DNA of 7,423 nucleotides from Sulfurimonas sp. (GTDB lineage: Bacteria > Campylobacterota > Campylobacteria > Campylobacterales > Sulfurimonadaceae): assembly GCA_002733945.2 (NCBI GenBank), contig NVXO02000002.1, positions 212,886 through 220,308 on the forward strand. The letters are read 5' to 3'. The position numbers and the translations under genes are program-made. A model generated the notes under the pieces. The model saw only the letters and a program-made list of their open reading frames with translations. It was not told the origin of the DNA and made no database searches. Below are positions 6,089 through 7,423 of the stretch, one piece after another. Each line of letters begins with the position of its first letter. Positions within the stretch are counted from its first letter, which is position 1.

Positions 6089-6433
6089 TTAGTTCCATAG
6101 AATACTAACTCCATACTCTTGATTCAAAACCACATACTTTTTATAATAGACTTTTTTACTATACTTTTTACTCAGAAGCTCTACTTCTAAGTCTTCTTCG
6201 TTTAAAAGTGCCCGTATATCTTTGTACTGTAACCATTTCCCATACTTTGCCAAGGAGTTTTGCCAAATTTTAAAGTCACAACTTGCATCTTTTCGTAACT
6301 CAAAGACTTCCCCGTCTTCTGTACTCCAGTGCGCATTTGAGCAAGCATAAAGTTTTACTTTTTTACCACTTACTTCTTTGTCGCGAACTTCTATCTCACC
6401 ATCTTCACAGTAGGGACACTTACCTAATATCAT
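6089..6433 (-). CDS. Small zinc-ribbon protein, function unknown
   Basis: The 114-residue protein opens with a zinc ribbon like those at the C-terminus of DNA topoisomerase I: KCPYCEDGEIEVRDKE, then LYACSNAHW. Cys6, Cys9 and Cys31 are likely ligands, with His35 or Cys52 as candidates for the fourth. A conserved-looking middle (FKIWQNSLAKYGKWLQYKDI) and a basic-aromatic tail ending NQEYGVSILWN follow. It has no topoisomerase catalytic domain, membrane segment or signal peptide, so a cytoplasmic nucleic-acid-binding role is possible but not shown. ATG 6431-6433 has GGAG five bases upstream. It stands alone between the kinase pair on the same strand and the divergent SPL-like gene. A decayed copy of its tail lies just downstream, before the kinase. 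Confidence 0.75.
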   Translation of the reverse strand: MILGKCPYCEDGEIEVRDKEVSGKKVKLYACSNAHWSTEDGEVFELRKDASCDFKIWQNSLAKYGKWLQYKDIRALLNEEDLEVELLSKKYSKKVYYKKYVVLNQEYGVSILWN

Positions 6434-6611
6434 TCTTACTCCAATGCTTATTGTATTGCAAATAATAATCTAAAAAATGATTTTACTTAAAAAAGATGTC
6501 ATATAGACATATAATTTATTTCATTTGCTATCTCAAAGTGTCCGCAACCATCCATCACCTAAACCCAATCATAACTTATATTTTCCATTTAATAGTCATA
6601 TCGCAATACCC

Positions 6612-6617
6612 TATAAT
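6612..6617 (+). promoter_or_regulatory. -10 box for the SPL-like gene
   Basis: TATAAT lies 24 bases before the ATG at 6642, in AT-rich DNA without a clear -35. It gives a leader of only about 17-20 bases with a weak ribosome site (GGAT at 6627-6630). The rest of 6434-6641 holds only the zinc-ribbon gene's ribosome site and a small imperfectly supported hairpin (6496-6510). Confidence 0.5.
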
Positions 6618-6641
6618 ATAAATTTTGGATAGAATTTCATC

Positions 6642-7423
6642 ATGCAAAATTATTTAGATAAATTTAACACAGCAATACAAAATACTTTTTACACGAATCT
6701 TCCTCTCAATGAACAAGAGTTTATCAAGAAGAAAGCTCTTGAATTACTCTTTTCAGTGCAAGAATTAAAGCAGATTATTACTATTGCTCGTGATTTAGAA
6801 ATGTGGAATGAAAAAACAATTAGAGAAATTTTTCCAGATCATAACCAAAAAAAAGTTGTTTTTACTCGCCTTAGAAATACTTATGAAGCTATCCAGAAAA
6901 AAACAACTTCTTATGAAAACTTTACTCTCAAAAACATTCCAAAAGAGCAGAAATTTACTTTTAAAGTGGCAGAGAAGCAAGGCTTTGGTTTGGGTCTTTG
7001 TCCTGTTGCTTCAGAAAAGACTAGATGCTGTAATCTTCTCACACTTGACGCGGTTGAATCTTGTGGATTTGACTGCTCATACTGCTCTATTCAGAGTTTT
7101 TATAATCAAAACACTATTACCTTTGACAGTAGTTTTAAAGATAAACTGCTCAAACTTGAACTTGACCAAAATAAAACCTATCATATAGGAACAGGGCAAG
7201 CAAGTGACTCCCTTATGTTTGGAAATCGTGAGGGTGTTTTAGATGCACTCTTTGAGTTCGCATTTAGTAATCCTAATGTTATTTTAGAGTTTAAAACGAA
7301 GAGTGACAACATAAAGTACTTTTTAGAAAATGATGTCCCTCCCAATATACTATGTACTTGGAGTTTAAATACAACAACTATCATAGAAAATGAAGAGCAC
7401 TTAACTGCTTCATTAGATAAACG
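6642..7423 (+). CDS. Spore-photoproduct-lyase-like radical SAM protein, C-terminus cut off by the window
   Basis: The frame from ATG 6642 stays open for 260 codons to the window end. It starts MQNYLDKFNTAIQNTFYTNL, and residues 1-130 form a helical N-terminal part. The radical-SAM motif is VESCGFDCSYCS, with Cys141, Cys145 and Cys148 (C-x3-C-x2-C) for a 4Fe-4S cluster. Downstream are YHIGTGQASDSLMFG, LEFKTKSDNIKYFL, and NILCTWSLNTTTIIENEEH with LTASLDKR, the pattern of the SplB superfamily. At the place where true spore photoproduct lyase carries its catalytic H-donor Cys, this protein appears to have Ala187 (GQASDS), as in SPL-like proteins of non-sporulating bacteria. DNA repair activity is therefore uncertain. 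The ATG has a weak Shine-Dalgarno. It is divergent from the zinc-ribbon gene and alone on its strand here. Confidence 0.88.
   Translation, partial: MQNYLDKFNTAIQNTFYTNLPLNEQEFIKKKALELLFSVQELKQIITIARDLEMWNEKTIREIFPDHNQKKVVFTRLRNTYEAIQKKTTSYENFTLKNIPKEQKFTFKVAEKQGFGLGLCPVASEKTRCCNLLTLDAVESCGFDCSYCSIQSFYNQNTITFDSSFKDKLLKLELDQNKTYHIGTGQASDSLMFGNREGVLDALFEFAFSNPNVILEFKTKSDNIKYFLENDVPPNILCTWSLNTTTIIENEEHLTASLDK

Noticed and set aside
6496..6510. Hairpin ATGTC-ATATA-GACAT
   Set aside because: A 5-bp stem without a T-run in AT-rich DNA is expected by chance; it is not a supported terminator or operator.
6499..6555. Minus-strand short ORF MDGCGHFEIANEINYMSI, faintly like the catalytic-His end of an alpha/beta hydrolase
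   Set aside because: Only 18 codons, a stop just upstream, no ribosome site; too short to call a remnant.
6808..7188. Plus-strand 126-codon ORF
   Set aside because: It lies in another frame of the SPL-like gene, whose frame from 6642 stays open to the window end and carries a clear radical-SAM motif.
7181..7384. Minus-strand 67-codon ORF
   Set aside because: Antisense shadow of the SPL-like gene, which has clear family motifs in this stretch.

Overview
The window looks like the chromosome of a member of the Campylobacterota (epsilonproteobacteria), of the Sulfurimonas/Sulfurovum/Arcobacter kind. This is inference from several things: AT-rich DNA, densely packed genes, promoters with a good -10 box but weak -35, a cytoplasmic PAS kinase with an IAHQWRQPL H-box, and a class III ribonucleotide reductase. 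No rRNA, tRNA, CRISPR array or insertion sequence was seen.

Layout. (1) Positions 1-846, minus strand: a ribosomal-protein operon rpmJ (L36) - rpsM (S13) - rpsK (S11, cut by the window edge). It is preceded by a structured leader and its own promoter (847-1026). (2) Positions 1027-4134, plus strand: an anaerobic ribonucleotide reductase cluster. A large NrdD lacks the C-terminal glycyl-radical loop. A separate 50-residue ORF (3303-3455) carries that loop, and an NrdG-type radical-SAM activase follows. (3) Positions 4097-5928, minus strand: a two-component pair, a PAS histidine kinase followed by an OmpR-like regulator, whose 3' end overlaps nrdG convergently. (4) Positions 5946-6433, minus strand: a small zinc-ribbon protein and a decayed copy of its C-terminal tail. 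(5) Positions 6642-7423, plus strand: the first 260 codons of a spore-photoproduct-lyase-like radical-SAM protein, open at the window edge.

How the parts work together. NrdD with its glycyl-radical module reduces ribonucleoside triphosphates to deoxyribonucleotides without oxygen. NrdG would install the radical on Gly25 of the small polypeptide. The neighbouring kinase has an Aer-like PAS motif (RHPD), so it may sense redox state or oxygen, but nothing here proves that it regulates nrdD.

The main discovery candidate is the split NrdD, in which the radical-bearing Gly sits on a small protein of its own with its own Shine-Dalgarno site. It recalls GrcA/YfiD, the spare glycyl-radical part of pyruvate formate-lyase. 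The second is the rpmJ leader: a perfect 12-bp long-range stem that begins about where the transcript starts and encloses mutually exclusive hairpins.
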